Source: an uncultured Alphaproteobacteria bacterium (GTDB taxonomy: Bacteria > Pseudomonadota > Alphaproteobacteria > Rhodobacterales > Rhodobacteraceae). From it: 64,000 nt of DNA. The DNA lies in the NCBI GenBank assembly GCA_902625475.1, contig CACOBR010000001.1:1-64000 (forward strand), in the 5' to 3' direction. Made by a program: the position numbers and the translations under genes. Positions 8,206 through 17,083 of this stretch are shown here, piece after piece (position 1 is the first letter of the stretch; each line of letters starts with the position of its first letter). The notes below the pieces were generated by a model, which was not told the DNA's origin, ran no database searches, and saw only the letters and a list, made by a program, of their open reading frames with translations.

Positions 8206-8706
8206 TTAAATGTCTTGCACACATTTTTTTAGGATTTCTATTGATGAAATTGCTCCTGATAAGTCAAATTCTGCAATCAACTTTTTATCATCATTCCAAT
8301 GATACATTTTATTACCATTTTTAATCTGTTCATAAATCACATCAAGTTTATTTTGATCAGCATCTCTAAAATAAAAATATATTGATCCATCCTCTATTGT
8401 TGGAGTTGAAGAATACCAAGCTTCATTTTTATCAACACTAAAAGTCATTCTTTCAAGTTTACTGTTTATATCTTCGTCTTCATACCAAAAACCAAATATA
8501 CTGTATTCTTCTTCTGGATTGATTTCTATGAAAAATTCCTTTTCATCAGTTATTAATCCAGCTGCGCAAGATACTCCACCATAATCATATTCCCAAATAG
8601 CTACTTTCCAAGATCCTTCATTAAAAATGAATTCTTCATTATAATCTTCAGCAAAGCTAGCTGTTGATAAAAATAGTAAACTTATTGTTGATATTATTCT
8701 GATCAT
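8206..8706 (-). CDS. Hypothetical secreted protein
   Basis: 166-aa ORF, signal peptide MIRIISTISLLFLSTASFAEDY. Confidence 0.7.
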   Translation of the reverse strand: MIRIISTISLLFLSTASFAEDYNEEFIFNEGSWKVAIWEYDYGGVSCAAGLITDEKEFFIEINPEEEYSIFGFWYEDEDINSKLERMTFSVDKNEAWYSSTPTIEDGSIYFYFRDADQNKLDVIYEQIKNGNKMYHWNDDKKLIAEFDLSGAISSIEILKKCVQDI

Positions 8707-8915
8707 TACTGATGTACCTTAGATAAAACATAATATAACTTCTTATTTTGTAAAACAATAAACAAATTAAAAAAGATGATATTTGCTTGTTCACTTCATA
8801 TTTTTTTTATACTATGTTGAACTGAGTTCATCTATTACTGGTGATTATTAATTACTAATAATAAATAATAATAAATAAACTATAATATTAATGATTTATA
8901 CATAATATCTTATGT

Positions 8916-8983
8916 GATATGGTACGGCTAAGAAGCTCTAGTTTATCTTTAGGAATTACCACTCACATCTTAATTTAAGCAAT
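8916..8983 (+). repeat. Intergenic repeat, matching reverse complement of 465-537
   Basis: See 465-537. Confidence 0.75.
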
Positions 8984-8985
8984 CT

Positions 8986-9059
8986 TATAAGAATAGTAGC
9001 TTTAATTTGGTTTTTTATTATTCCTCTGACATATTTATATGTTTTAGTCTTTTATTAAA
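8986..9059 (+). pseudogene. 5'-truncated paralog of the 5409-5783 gene
   Basis: LIRIVALIWFFIIPLTYLYVLVFY*; similarity continues ~65 bp past the stop (GTATTAGGTCTATCTGATG). Confidence 0.6.
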
Positions 9060-9343
9060 ATGAGATTAGGCAACGTCAGTATAAAATATTAGAAGATTTA
9101 ATGTATTAGGTCTATCTGATGCTGCATTTCTACTAAACTGCTCTATCCTACCAAAATACCCATCTATCCTTGTGAAATATATAAATGATAATAAGCCAAT
9201 TATAGTAATTATTAACAGTAGAACTTTAATCATCCTCATCTCTTCTATTAGATACAAAGTATCCAAAAGTTATAAGGATAATTGCTCCAATCAGTACAAG
9301 AATACCTTTTATCATCTAATTGCCCTTTTTTAAGTACTATTAA

Positions 9344-9643
9344 TTATTTGTAAGGATCATTAAACATACATTCTAACCTATCAAAAGTTTTTTTATCATC
9401 ACTGATTTTGTAAATAATAGATCTAATTGTGCCTTTTCAATAAAAATTATAAAATAGCAGACATTCTGCTGATCGATATTCTAACCAACTATTTCTAGCT
9501 TTATTAAAAAAAGAGTCAGATCCTGAATCTTCAATTTTTAGAAATTCAACCAATTTCTCACTCTCTACCTTTTCTAAAATGTTGAGTGCATCAGTAAAAG
9601 AAATCATACATCTATTCATTTCATAATTTGTTAAGTTATCCAT
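9344..9643 (-). pseudogene. LprI/DUF1311-like protein with a single in-frame TGA (9437-9439)
   Basis: ..WLEYRSAECLLFYNFY*KGTIRSIIYKISDDKKTFDRLECMFNDPYK; W..YR..EC and GTI..IY are typical of the LprI family. Confidence 0.5.
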
Positions 9644-9703
9644 ACATTCCTTTAAATCAATTTTCTGATTTTATCATAGTATTTTATTATGGTGTATTTA
9701 TTA

Positions 9704-10024
9704 TCAAACAACTAGAAAAAGAAGTGATAAACTTAAGGAAATTTCTGTGCATTTCAAAGCTATTTTCCGTAAAATACTATGTTTCTGAAGTCCAAGTATT
9801 TTGTCTTTTGACAATTTATTTGTAGAATTACCCTTTTTTTTACTAAGTTTTTGAAAGATTGCTGCAATCACGCTATATAGTTTTAAAAGTTGAGTATCAT
9901 TGCATATAGTTTGTTCTCTGATGGTGTAAGCATTATTACAATTGAAACTCGCTCCTAAAATCAGATTTTCACCAAAAATTATAAAAAGAATTAAAATAAA
10001 GGAAATTTTTGTTAGTTTTTTCAA
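9704..10024 (-). CDS. LprI-N-like secreted protein, C-terminus likely degraded
   Basis: Signal peptide then SFNCNNAYTIREQTICNDTQLLKLY (C..A.T..E..IC.D..L). Confidence 0.45.
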   Translation of the reverse strand: MKKLTKISFILILFIIFGENLILGASFNCNNAYTIREQTICNDTQLLKLYSVIAAIFQKLSKKKGNSTNKLSKDKILGLQKHSILRKIALKCTEISLSLSLLFLVV

Positions 10025-10077
10025 TTTCTAATGATCAAACCTAAATAATTTAATACTTACCAACTATCTGACCTTTA

Positions 10078-10287
10078 TCATACAGTAATTATAGATATTA
10101 GCAGTTCCCACACACCTAGTATTTGGAATAGTATAAAAACTAAGAAAATGATAATGAAAATTCTGCTAGCTCTATCTTGTTTTTGCCATGCTCCTTTAAA
10201 TCCAAACTTAAAAACGTCAGGAACTATTTGCCATATATGGAAGTGATAGTACCATTGCCATTTATCTTTATTATCTTTCTTACTCAT
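10078..10287 (-). CDS. Hypothetical protein, C-terminal TM helix
   Basis: 69-aa ORF. Confidence 0.5.
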   Translation of the reverse strand: MSKKDNKDKWQWYYHFHIWQIVPDVFKFGFKGAWQKQDRASRIFIIIFLVFILFQILGVWELLISIITV

Positions 10288-10457
10288 TAATCCTCCAAAT
10301 CAATTACGCATCACTAACAATCTAATACCTTAATAGTCCTGAAAATAGTGCCAACAGATAATAATTATAAAGACTACCAAGCTAATCCTAATATCCCTTT
10401 TCAATATAAATATTAGAAACTTAAAAGCTTTTTTAATTCGATTATTCTATTATTATA

Positions 10458-10505
10458 AATGGTTTTATTGATAATTTTCTAATGACAGAGATTAGGTTAT
10501 AATTA
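10458..10505 (+). repeat. ~45-bp intergenic repeat, copy D
   Basis: AATGGTTTTATTGATAATTTTCTAATGACAGAGATTAGGTTATAATTAC. Confidence 0.6.
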
Positions 10506-10716
10506 CATACAAATTACTTTTTGATTGGAGATTGGAATAGAATAAGCAATAATTAAATATGGAATATTTATTATTGTTGTTATTAGCCTATACATCACTT
10601 TTTTAATTCAAGACATTTTTTTCTTTGTAATTCAAAACCTTTGATTTAGTTTATTTTATAACATTATTCATCTTAAAAAGAATTATGCTATTTTTAACAT
10701 AAAGAGGAGCTAGAAA

Positions 10717-11028
10717 TTGTCGGATGAAACATGGACTATAATTAAATACAAACCTAAAGAGGGTTGTGAAGAACAGTTTATTGAGTCTCTAAAACGACTA
10801 TATCAATTGATGAGAGACAATAAAAAGTATGATTATCTCAATGATTTTATTAAAATTGATGCAACTGGTGAATATGTTCAAATAGCAAAGATGCCCAGTA
10901 TTGATGCATTAATTGACGGACAAGTTGCCGGATTGGAGTGGCTTGATAGTGTTGATCATTTGTTAGAAAGATATCCTGACGATAGTAGAACTGAAGCCTT
11001 TTCTGGAATAAAAATTCCTCTAGATTAA
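10717..11028 (+). CDS. ABM-like small protein
   Basis: 103 aa, TTG start after GAGGAG; IIKYKPKEGCEEQFIESL; paralog of 24059-24364. Confidence 0.7.
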   Translation: MSDETWTIIKYKPKEGCEEQFIESLKRLYQLMRDNKKYDYLNDFIKIDATGEYVQIAKMPSIDALIDGQVAGLEWLDSVDHLLERYPDDSRTEAFSGIKIPLD

Positions 11029-11052
11029 CTAACGAGCAATAAAGGTGAAATT

Positions 11053-11967
11053 ATGAAGAAAATAGCAATTGTGACAGGAGCATCAAGAGGGTTAGGACGT
11101 GGGACTGCCCTAATATTGGCAACTGAAGGAAATTATAGTGTTTACGCAACTGCAAGAAATGCTGATGCTCTTAATAAATTAAAAGAAGAAGTAGTCTCAT
11201 CGGGGTGCGAAGGTGAGATTATACCCTATATTTTAGATCAAAATAATGACGATGAAGTAATTGAATTTACTAACAAAATTAGTTCCAATGAAGACAAAAT
11301 AGATTTGCTTGTTAATAGTGCTTATGCTGGTTTAATTGCTATGACACCTCATTTTGGTAAACCATTCTGGGAAAGACCTATATCTGTTTATGATGAGCAT
11401 ATGGATGTTGGTGTTAGAAGTTCATATGTAATGAGCAAATTAATTATACCTAAAATGATTGAAAATAAGGATGGATTAATTATTCAAATTTCAAGTGCAG
11501 GTGGTTATTTATATTTTTGTGATGTTGGTTACGGAGTTTCTCATGCAGCAATGGATAGACTTACACTTGATATGGCAACTGAATTGAAAAATCATAATGT
11601 TAAAGCAATTAGTTTACACCCAGGTGGAGCCCAAACTGAAGTTGCATCATTTCCTGATGGGGAAAGTCCAAAATATGTTGGTAGATCAATTTTAGCACTT
11701 TGTGAAAATGCAGATGACAATTTTTTAACTAAAGCAAATGGAAAAACATTACTTACTGCTGAACTTGCCATTCAATTTGGATTTAAAGAGGATTACGATA
11801 AAGATGGATCAATTAACAATGCTAGATTAGAAGCCACTAAATTTTTTAAAGAAACTATGAGTAAACCATTAACTCAATATAATTTAGAAGCTCAACTACC
11901 AAATTATACTGATTCAAATAACGAGGGATTTGCAAATATTTTTCCGGGAGCAAAAAAATTTCAATAG
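11053..11967 (+). CDS. Short-chain dehydrogenase/reductase
   Basis: IAIVTGASRGLGRG, YGVSHAAMD, 304 aa. Confidence 0.9.
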   Translation: MKKIAIVTGASRGLGRGTALILATEGNYSVYATARNADALNKLKEEVVSSGCEGEIIPYILDQNNDDEVIEFTNKISSNEDKIDLLVNSAYAGLIAMTPHFGKPFWERPISVYDEHMDVGVRSSYVMSKLIIPKMIENKDGLIIQISSAGGYLYFCDVGYGVSHAAMDRLTLDMATELKNHNVKAISLHPGGAQTEVASFPDGESPKYVGRSILALCENADDNFLTKANGKTLLTAELAIQFGFKEDYDKDGSINNARLEATKFFKETMSKPLTQYNLEAQLPNYTDSNNEGFANIFPGAKKFQ

Positions 11968-12092
11968 AATATATTATTTCATATCAGTAAGTGTGTGTAA
12001 ATTATTGATATGCAGTCATTTTTATTCACAGATATTAATGGCAATAATGCAAAAATTTCAGACCAGAAATACTAAATTATTTGGAGTTAATA

Positions 12093-12422
12093 ATGGATGA
12101 TGATAATTATAAAAATTTTGTTAGCGTAGTTTTATTAAGTTTTCCATCTCAATTACAGTATGATCTATGGTACGAAAAATATAATACATTCTATTCTCCA
12201 AAAGCAGTTGAATTTTTAAAATCTAATGGTCAAATTATGCAATCAGCTACCTTAGTTGATGATAATAATGATATGATAAGAGTTTCTTTAATATGGGTTT
12301 ATAAAAATAAAAAAGCTTACGAAGATTGTCAAAAGTTTCATGGAAAGTGGGCAAAAATTGGTGGTGATTTTATAGGTAAAGCATCTGGTTATCGTGGTAA
12401 TGAAATTTGGGGATTTAGTTAA
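12093..12422 (+). CDS. Small hypothetical protein, possibly ABM-like
   Basis: Start moved to ATG 12093 because the track's TTG lies in a GGAG RBS. Confidence 0.6.
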   Translation: MDDDNYKNFVSVVLLSFPSQLQYDLWYEKYNTFYSPKAVEFLKSNGQIMQSATLVDDNNDMIRVSLIWVYKNKKAYEDCQKFHGKWAKIGGDFIGKASGYRGNEIWGFS

Positions 12423-12703
12423 TATTCATAATAAAATCTTAATTATCCATTTTTTCAAAAGATATTAGGATTCCATTTCCATAAGTTTACTCTCAAACTG
12501 CAGTTAACCATTCACTTTTCATACATCTTTATCACTAGGATACTCAAAGACTCTTAACCTATCACTTATTATATATCACATAATTAAAGGTAATGTTGAA
12601 AAAGAAATAATTTTGATTAACCAATCCCATTTTTTTGACTTTTTTATTATACCTAATTAAGATACGATGATGGATTGTTAATATAATATAAAGGAAGAAT
12701 GAA

Positions 12704-13075
12704 ATGGCCAATTTATATTCTAAAAATTTTAACGACGCAGATGAAGTAAAGAATCCTCCAAAGGCAAAAGTCCAGGTTGTTAAGCTTGGAAACGTAAATG
12801 CTTCGAAACTAGTATTGGAGCCTGGTTGGAGATGGTCAGAGTGTATTAAACCAACAGTTGGTGGAGATAGTTGTCAAGCAGGTCATGTGGGAGTAGTTAT
12901 TTCAGGGCGATTAGCCTGTACTCATGATGATGGTTCAAAAATTGAAGTTGGACCAGGTGATGCTTATTATTTTGCGCCTGGACATGACGGTTGGGTAATT
13001 GGAGATGAGCAGTGCGTTATGTATGAAATTGTTGAAGGTGGTAAAGACTTCGGTCCATGGAAGCATGCTAATTAA
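12704..13075 (+). CDS. Cupin-domain protein
   Basis: LEPGWRWSECIKP..HVGVVISGRLA..DGSKIEVGPGDAYYFAPGHDGWVIGDE. Confidence 0.85.
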   Translation: MANLYSKNFNDADEVKNPPKAKVQVVKLGNVNASKLVLEPGWRWSECIKPTVGGDSCQAGHVGVVISGRLACTHDDGSKIEVGPGDAYYFAPGHDGWVIGDEQCVMYEIVEGGKDFGPWKHAN

Positions 13076-13337
13076 TTTACCGTGAAAGAAACAAAACCTA
13101 ATTTATAAAAAAATAAATATTTAACCTATTGTTATTAATTACTTAAGATGTGAGTGATGAATGGTATAAGTTTTAAACTAAAGCTCAGCCTCATCACTAA
13201 TATTTCTTATACGTTGATATAGAAGAACTTTTGGTGACAAAAGTAAGTAACTTCAATATAAATAAAAAAAGATTGGTTTATCTCTAGAAATTAATTTTTT
13301 AGTTACTATTTTATAGTTTCAATCAAGGAGAACTATA

Positions 13338-13583
13338 ATGTTAAAGAAAATTACTTTTTTATTTTTTATATTGCTAACGCCTACATTATCATATTCATAT
13401 CAATGTACCATGCTCATGAGCAACGTTGATAGTGCAATTATGAAAATGGATAGCAATAAATATTCAAGTTTAATAGAAGCGGCAAAAATGCTCAAAAATG
13501 AGGGTGAGAAAGCACATGATAATGGTAATCATTTGTTATCTGAAGAAATTTTAAACGCTGCTTTAAGATTGCTGGACGTCTAA
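13338..13583 (+). CDS. Small secreted protein
   Basis: 81 aa with signal peptide. Confidence 0.6.
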   Translation: MLKKITFLFFILLTPTLSYSYQCTMLMSNVDSAIMKMDSNKYSSLIEAAKMLKNEGEKAHDNGNHLLSEEILNAALRLLDV

Positions 13584-13643
13584 TTTTAAATTAACGTTTG
13601 AACTATCTTATCTTTTAAGCATTCTTAATCCTGAGGTTGTAAA

Positions 13644-13874
13644 ATGAAGTTTTTGTATATAGCAATAAGTTTTTTGTTTATTTCTTGCCAATCCGACAAC
13701 AAAAACTTCATTTCGACTAATGACTTTGGACATGATGACAACTCAGGATATTCTTCATCTAGTTCTTATAGTTCACAGGAAGTTTCCACTAGTATGGGTT
13801 CAGTATCTGTTAGTTCGTCTTCTTCAGGCTCTTCATCAATCAGTTCTAGTTCAAGTTCTGGTTATTCATATTAA
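13644..13874 (+). CDS. Small lipoprotein with Ser-rich tail
   Basis: FLFISC lipobox-like; SSSSSYSS..SSSSSGSSSISSSSSSGYSY. Confidence 0.65.
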   Translation: MKFLYIAISFLFISCQSDNKNFISTNDFGHDDNSGYSSSSSYSSQEVSTSMGSVSVSSSSSGSSSISSSSSSGYSY

Positions 13875-13910
13875 ATAGATCTCGGTTATTTAATTTACAG
13901 ATTTAATTTA

Positions 13911-14249
13911 ATGATATCTACATTTCAAATATTAAAGGCGTTAATATCTGCTTTTTTAATACTTGTAGCCACTGAAGTATCCAATAAATCTACTATAATT
14001 GCTGCCATAATTATAGCTTTACCATTAGTATCTATAATATCACTATCATGGATATGGCTAGAAACTAAAGATATTGAGAAGATTTCTGTTCTAAGTAATC
14101 AAATATTTTGGTTTGTTATACCCGGATTACCAATGTTTTTATTGTTACCTATTCTCCTCAATAAGGGACTAGGTTTTTATATTTCGATGGTTATAAGTTG
14201 TGGAGTTACTGTTATTCTTTTTTATGTAATGCAAAGAATTTTAAGCTGA
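13911..14249 (+). CDS. DUF3147-like membrane protein
   Basis: ATEVSNKSTIIAAIIIALPLVSIISLSWIWLETKDIEKISVLSNQIFWFVIPGLPMF. Confidence 0.75.
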   Translation: MISTFQILKALISAFLILVATEVSNKSTIIAAIIIALPLVSIISLSWIWLETKDIEKISVLSNQIFWFVIPGLPMFLLLPILLNKGLGFYISMVISCGVTVILFYVMQRILS

Positions 14250-14372
14250 TTACAAATTTAACTTTAACAAAAATAATAATAAACAATTATATAAGTGTTA
14301 TTTATTAATTTTTTCGTGCTTAAATAAATCAATAAATAAAAAAGGTCTATTTATCTACTTAATCTATAAAAT

Positions 14373-14570
14373 CTGTGTCACCTTGTCGCTTGCATATAGT
14401 TCATCAATTATGATAATTAAAAAACTGATTTAATTCTTATTTTATTACTTCGAAAACATAATAGGACCCTAAAAAAATTTTTCACAAATTCTTTAGAGAA
14501 CTCAAAATAAATATTAGCAGTCTTAACCGTAATATTCAAAATAATGAAGACTTTTTTTCTAATTGAAAAA
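14373..14570 (+). pseudogene. Degenerate third copy of the MSPCH(L)RIADQ repeat/ORF
   Basis: TGTGTCACCTTGTCGCTTGCATATAGTTCATCAATTATGATAA matches starts of 1750 and 4889 ORFs but terminates. Confidence 0.5.
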
Positions 14571-14624
14571 TACATTTAAAACAATTTAGTTTGCTAATTA
14601 TTAAAAAACATAAGGAAAGTCATT

Positions 14625-14984
14625 ATGAATACAACAAAGATATCATGCACTATTGTCTATATAATTTTTATGTTAGGTACTTTTTATACAATTGGAAATG
14701 TATCTCAATTTTTTGATGTTAATTCATTCATATTCGTAATTGTTGTTGGTGGACTTTATGCATTTTCTGTGAAGGGTGAAAATACTTATATACAAAAATT
14801 TGGAGATGGTACTGTAAGAGCAGGTTGGCTTGGTTCATTGATTGGAGTAGTGGCAATTCTTGGAAGCCCAGTGTTTGCTGGATCTGTTTCCAATTTAGAA
14901 GCACTGGGAGCAGCTTTAGCAATTGCATCACTCACAATTTTATATGGTTATTTCTTTAAGCTAGGTTCTATTATTCTGGATTAA
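14625..14984 (+). CDS. Hypothetical membrane protein (MotA-like N-terminus)
   Basis: 119 aa, multi-TM, FDVNSFIFVIVVGGLYAF. Confidence 0.55.
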   Translation: MNTTKISCTIVYIIFMLGTFYTIGNVSQFFDVNSFIFVIVVGGLYAFSVKGENTYIQKFGDGTVRAGWLGSLIGVVAILGSPVFAGSVSNLEALGAALAIASLTILYGYFFKLGSIILD

Positions 14985-14988
14985 TTTT

Positions 14989-15822
14989 TTATTCTAAAGG
15001 TATGCTAATCATTAATGCAGCCCATAAAGTTTCCCATACGGCTTTTTGTTTTGATGAGGGGTTAGCTTTTCTTAATTTTACTGCATCAAAAAGGTAGTCA
15101 TATCCCTTTTTTACTGGAATTTTAACAATGCCATCTTTTGAAGTTTTAGTTGTGAAGATAGACACAGTATTATCTAATGATCTTTCAAAAACCTCCACTT
15201 GTGCATTACTTCTTGGGTTTCCTTGATAATTTAATTTTAGTTTAACATAATTTTGGTTTTTATCTGTATAAGGATTATTTAATAATACAAATTCTGTCAA
15301 TAATCCAAAGTTTGAGTCATTTCCAAAACTAGACCCAATACCAACAATTACTTTTGCAAAACGAGTATATGTTTCTTTAAAATATTTTTCTGGAAAACCA
15401 TTATTTATATGTAGGTTTTTTACAGGCCCCAAATCTTTATGCGTAGCAAACTTTTCAAATTTTTCGAATGTCTCATATGTGATGATAGATGGTTTTGAAA
15501 TATAAACGATAGACGTTAGGCCATTTTCACTAAAAGTTTCTGAGAAGGCAGGAATATTTCCTAATCTTGACTTTACATTACTTTTTTTTCCATTCTGGCT
15601 CCAATAAAATTCCTCAACCTTGTTAGGAATGTAAGGAAGATTACTTCCTTGTAATTTTTCTCCAATTTTTATGTTGACTTCTAAAACACCGTTTGTATCA
15701 ATCTGAAATGAATTTGCCTCTAACCACATTTCGTGAGAATAAGAAAAAGCAGCGTAAAAAACTAAATAAATTAAGGAAAATAGTTTAACAATGAATAAAT
15801 TATCTTTATTTGTTATAATCAT
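14989..15822 (-). CDS. DUF4198-like periplasmic protein (Ni/Co uptake-associated)
   Basis: Signal peptide, SHEMWLEANSFQ.. Confidence 0.65.
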   Translation of the reverse strand: MIITNKDNLFIVKLFSLIYLVFYAAFSYSHEMWLEANSFQIDTNGVLEVNIKIGEKLQGSNLPYIPNKVEEFYWSQNGKKSNVKSRLGNIPAFSETFSENGLTSIVYISKPSIITYETFEKFEKFATHKDLGPVKNLHINNGFPEKYFKETYTRFAKVIVGIGSSFGNDSNFGLLTEFVLLNNPYTDKNQNYVKLKLNYQGNPRSNAQVEVFERSLDNTVSIFTTKTSKDGIVKIPVKKGYDYLFDAVKLRKANPSSKQKAVWETLWAALMISIPLE

Positions 15823-16930
15823 TTTATCATTTAAGACTAACTTAATATTTTTTCCATTTCAACTATCATCACATGAATTATCACCAAATATTATAAATCT
15901 ACAATTAGAAAAAAATCGTATTGATATAAAATTCACAACTAATCTTGAGGCCTATTTGGCTGGTGTAGATTTTTCAATAATTAATAATACGAATGAACAC
16001 GATGAAGAGGAATATTATAAAAAACTTAGAAAATTAAATAAATCAGAACTAACAGAGATTTTTTTAAAAAAATGGGATTCTTTTATTTCTTTATTTTACA
16101 TATCTCTAGAAGATGGAACAAAACTTAATAATTTCAATTTTTCAAAAGTTGATACAGAAAACATCGATAACCCTGACGTTTCTCGTTTAAGCACTGTGCA
16201 CTTTTTTATTGAAAATCCTGGAATGAAATCATTTACATTCCAAGCATCTACAATACTAGGAGAAATAATCTTTCGTCAAACAGGAGTGCAAAATGGAATA
16301 ACTCAATATTTATTTACAGGTGAAAAAAGTGAAATTGTTTCTTCCGTAGCTGGAAAACCTATAATCTGGTATGATACTTTTTTGGAATATATACCAGTTG
16401 GATTTACCCATATTTTACCAAAAGGGCTTGACCATATTTTATTTGTACTTGGTCTACTATTTTTAACTCCAAAATTCTATCCATTACTATTACAAATATC
16501 AATTTTTACCTTGGCTCATACAATAACATTAGCCATAAGTTCTCTAAAAATCATTACTATTTCTTCAAAAATTGTTGAACCTTTAATTGCAGCATCCATT
16601 ATCTATATTGCCGTTGAAAATTTTTTTAATGCATCACTTACAAAGAATAGATCTATAACGATATTCTTTTTTGGTTTATTACATGGGCTAGGTTTTGCAA
16701 GTGTATTAAGTAACTTTGGTTTACCAAGCGCTAATTTTGTATGGGCTCTAGTTGGGTTTAATATTGGAGTTGAAATTGGGCAAATAACGATAATATTTGT
16801 TTTTTATGCAATTTGTATTTATTGGATTAATACAAAAAATTATTATACCAAATTTATTTCAATGCCAGGATCTGCAATTATTGCTCTAATTGGTGTATTC
16901 TGGTTTTTTGAACGGACCTTATTTACTTAA
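15791..16930 (+). CDS. hupE: HupE/UreJ_2 family protein
   Basis: GFTHILPKGLDHILFVLGLLFL..FTLAHTITLAIS..GLLHGLGFASVL. Confidence 0.85.
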   Translation: MNKLSLFVIIILSFKTNLIFFPFQLSSHELSPNIINLQLEKNRIDIKFTTNLEAYLAGVDFSIINNTNEHDEEEYYKKLRKLNKSELTEIFLKKWDSFISLFYISLEDGTKLNNFNFSKVDTENIDNPDVSRLSTVHFFIENPGMKSFTFQASTILGEIIFRQTGVQNGITQYLFTGEKSEIVSSVAGKPIIWYDTFLEYIPVGFTHILPKGLDHILFVLGLLFLTPKFYPLLLQISIFTLAHTITLAISSLKIITISSKIVEPLIAASIIYIAVENFFNASLTKNRSITIFFFGLLHGLGFASVLSNFGLPSANFVWALVGFNIGVEIGQITIIFVFYAICIYWINTKNYYTKFISMPGSAIIALIGVFWFFERTLFT

Positions 16931-17083
16931 ATTTAAAAATTAAAAAAATAAATCATTCAAAAAATAAATGAGTTTTTACGGATTTAGTTTATTTTGCTAT
17001 TTTTATTTTTCTTATTAGTTAATAAAATATTCTTAAATTGAAACGGTATTGGTATTCTAAGTTTTTAAAGTTAAGATAATAAT

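Noticed and set aside
1-15000. Integron cassette array (many small orphan ORFs with repeated intergenic elements)
   Set aside because: ORF orientations are mixed, no integrase seen, and the repeats do not show attC-type RYYYAAC/GTTRRRY ends.
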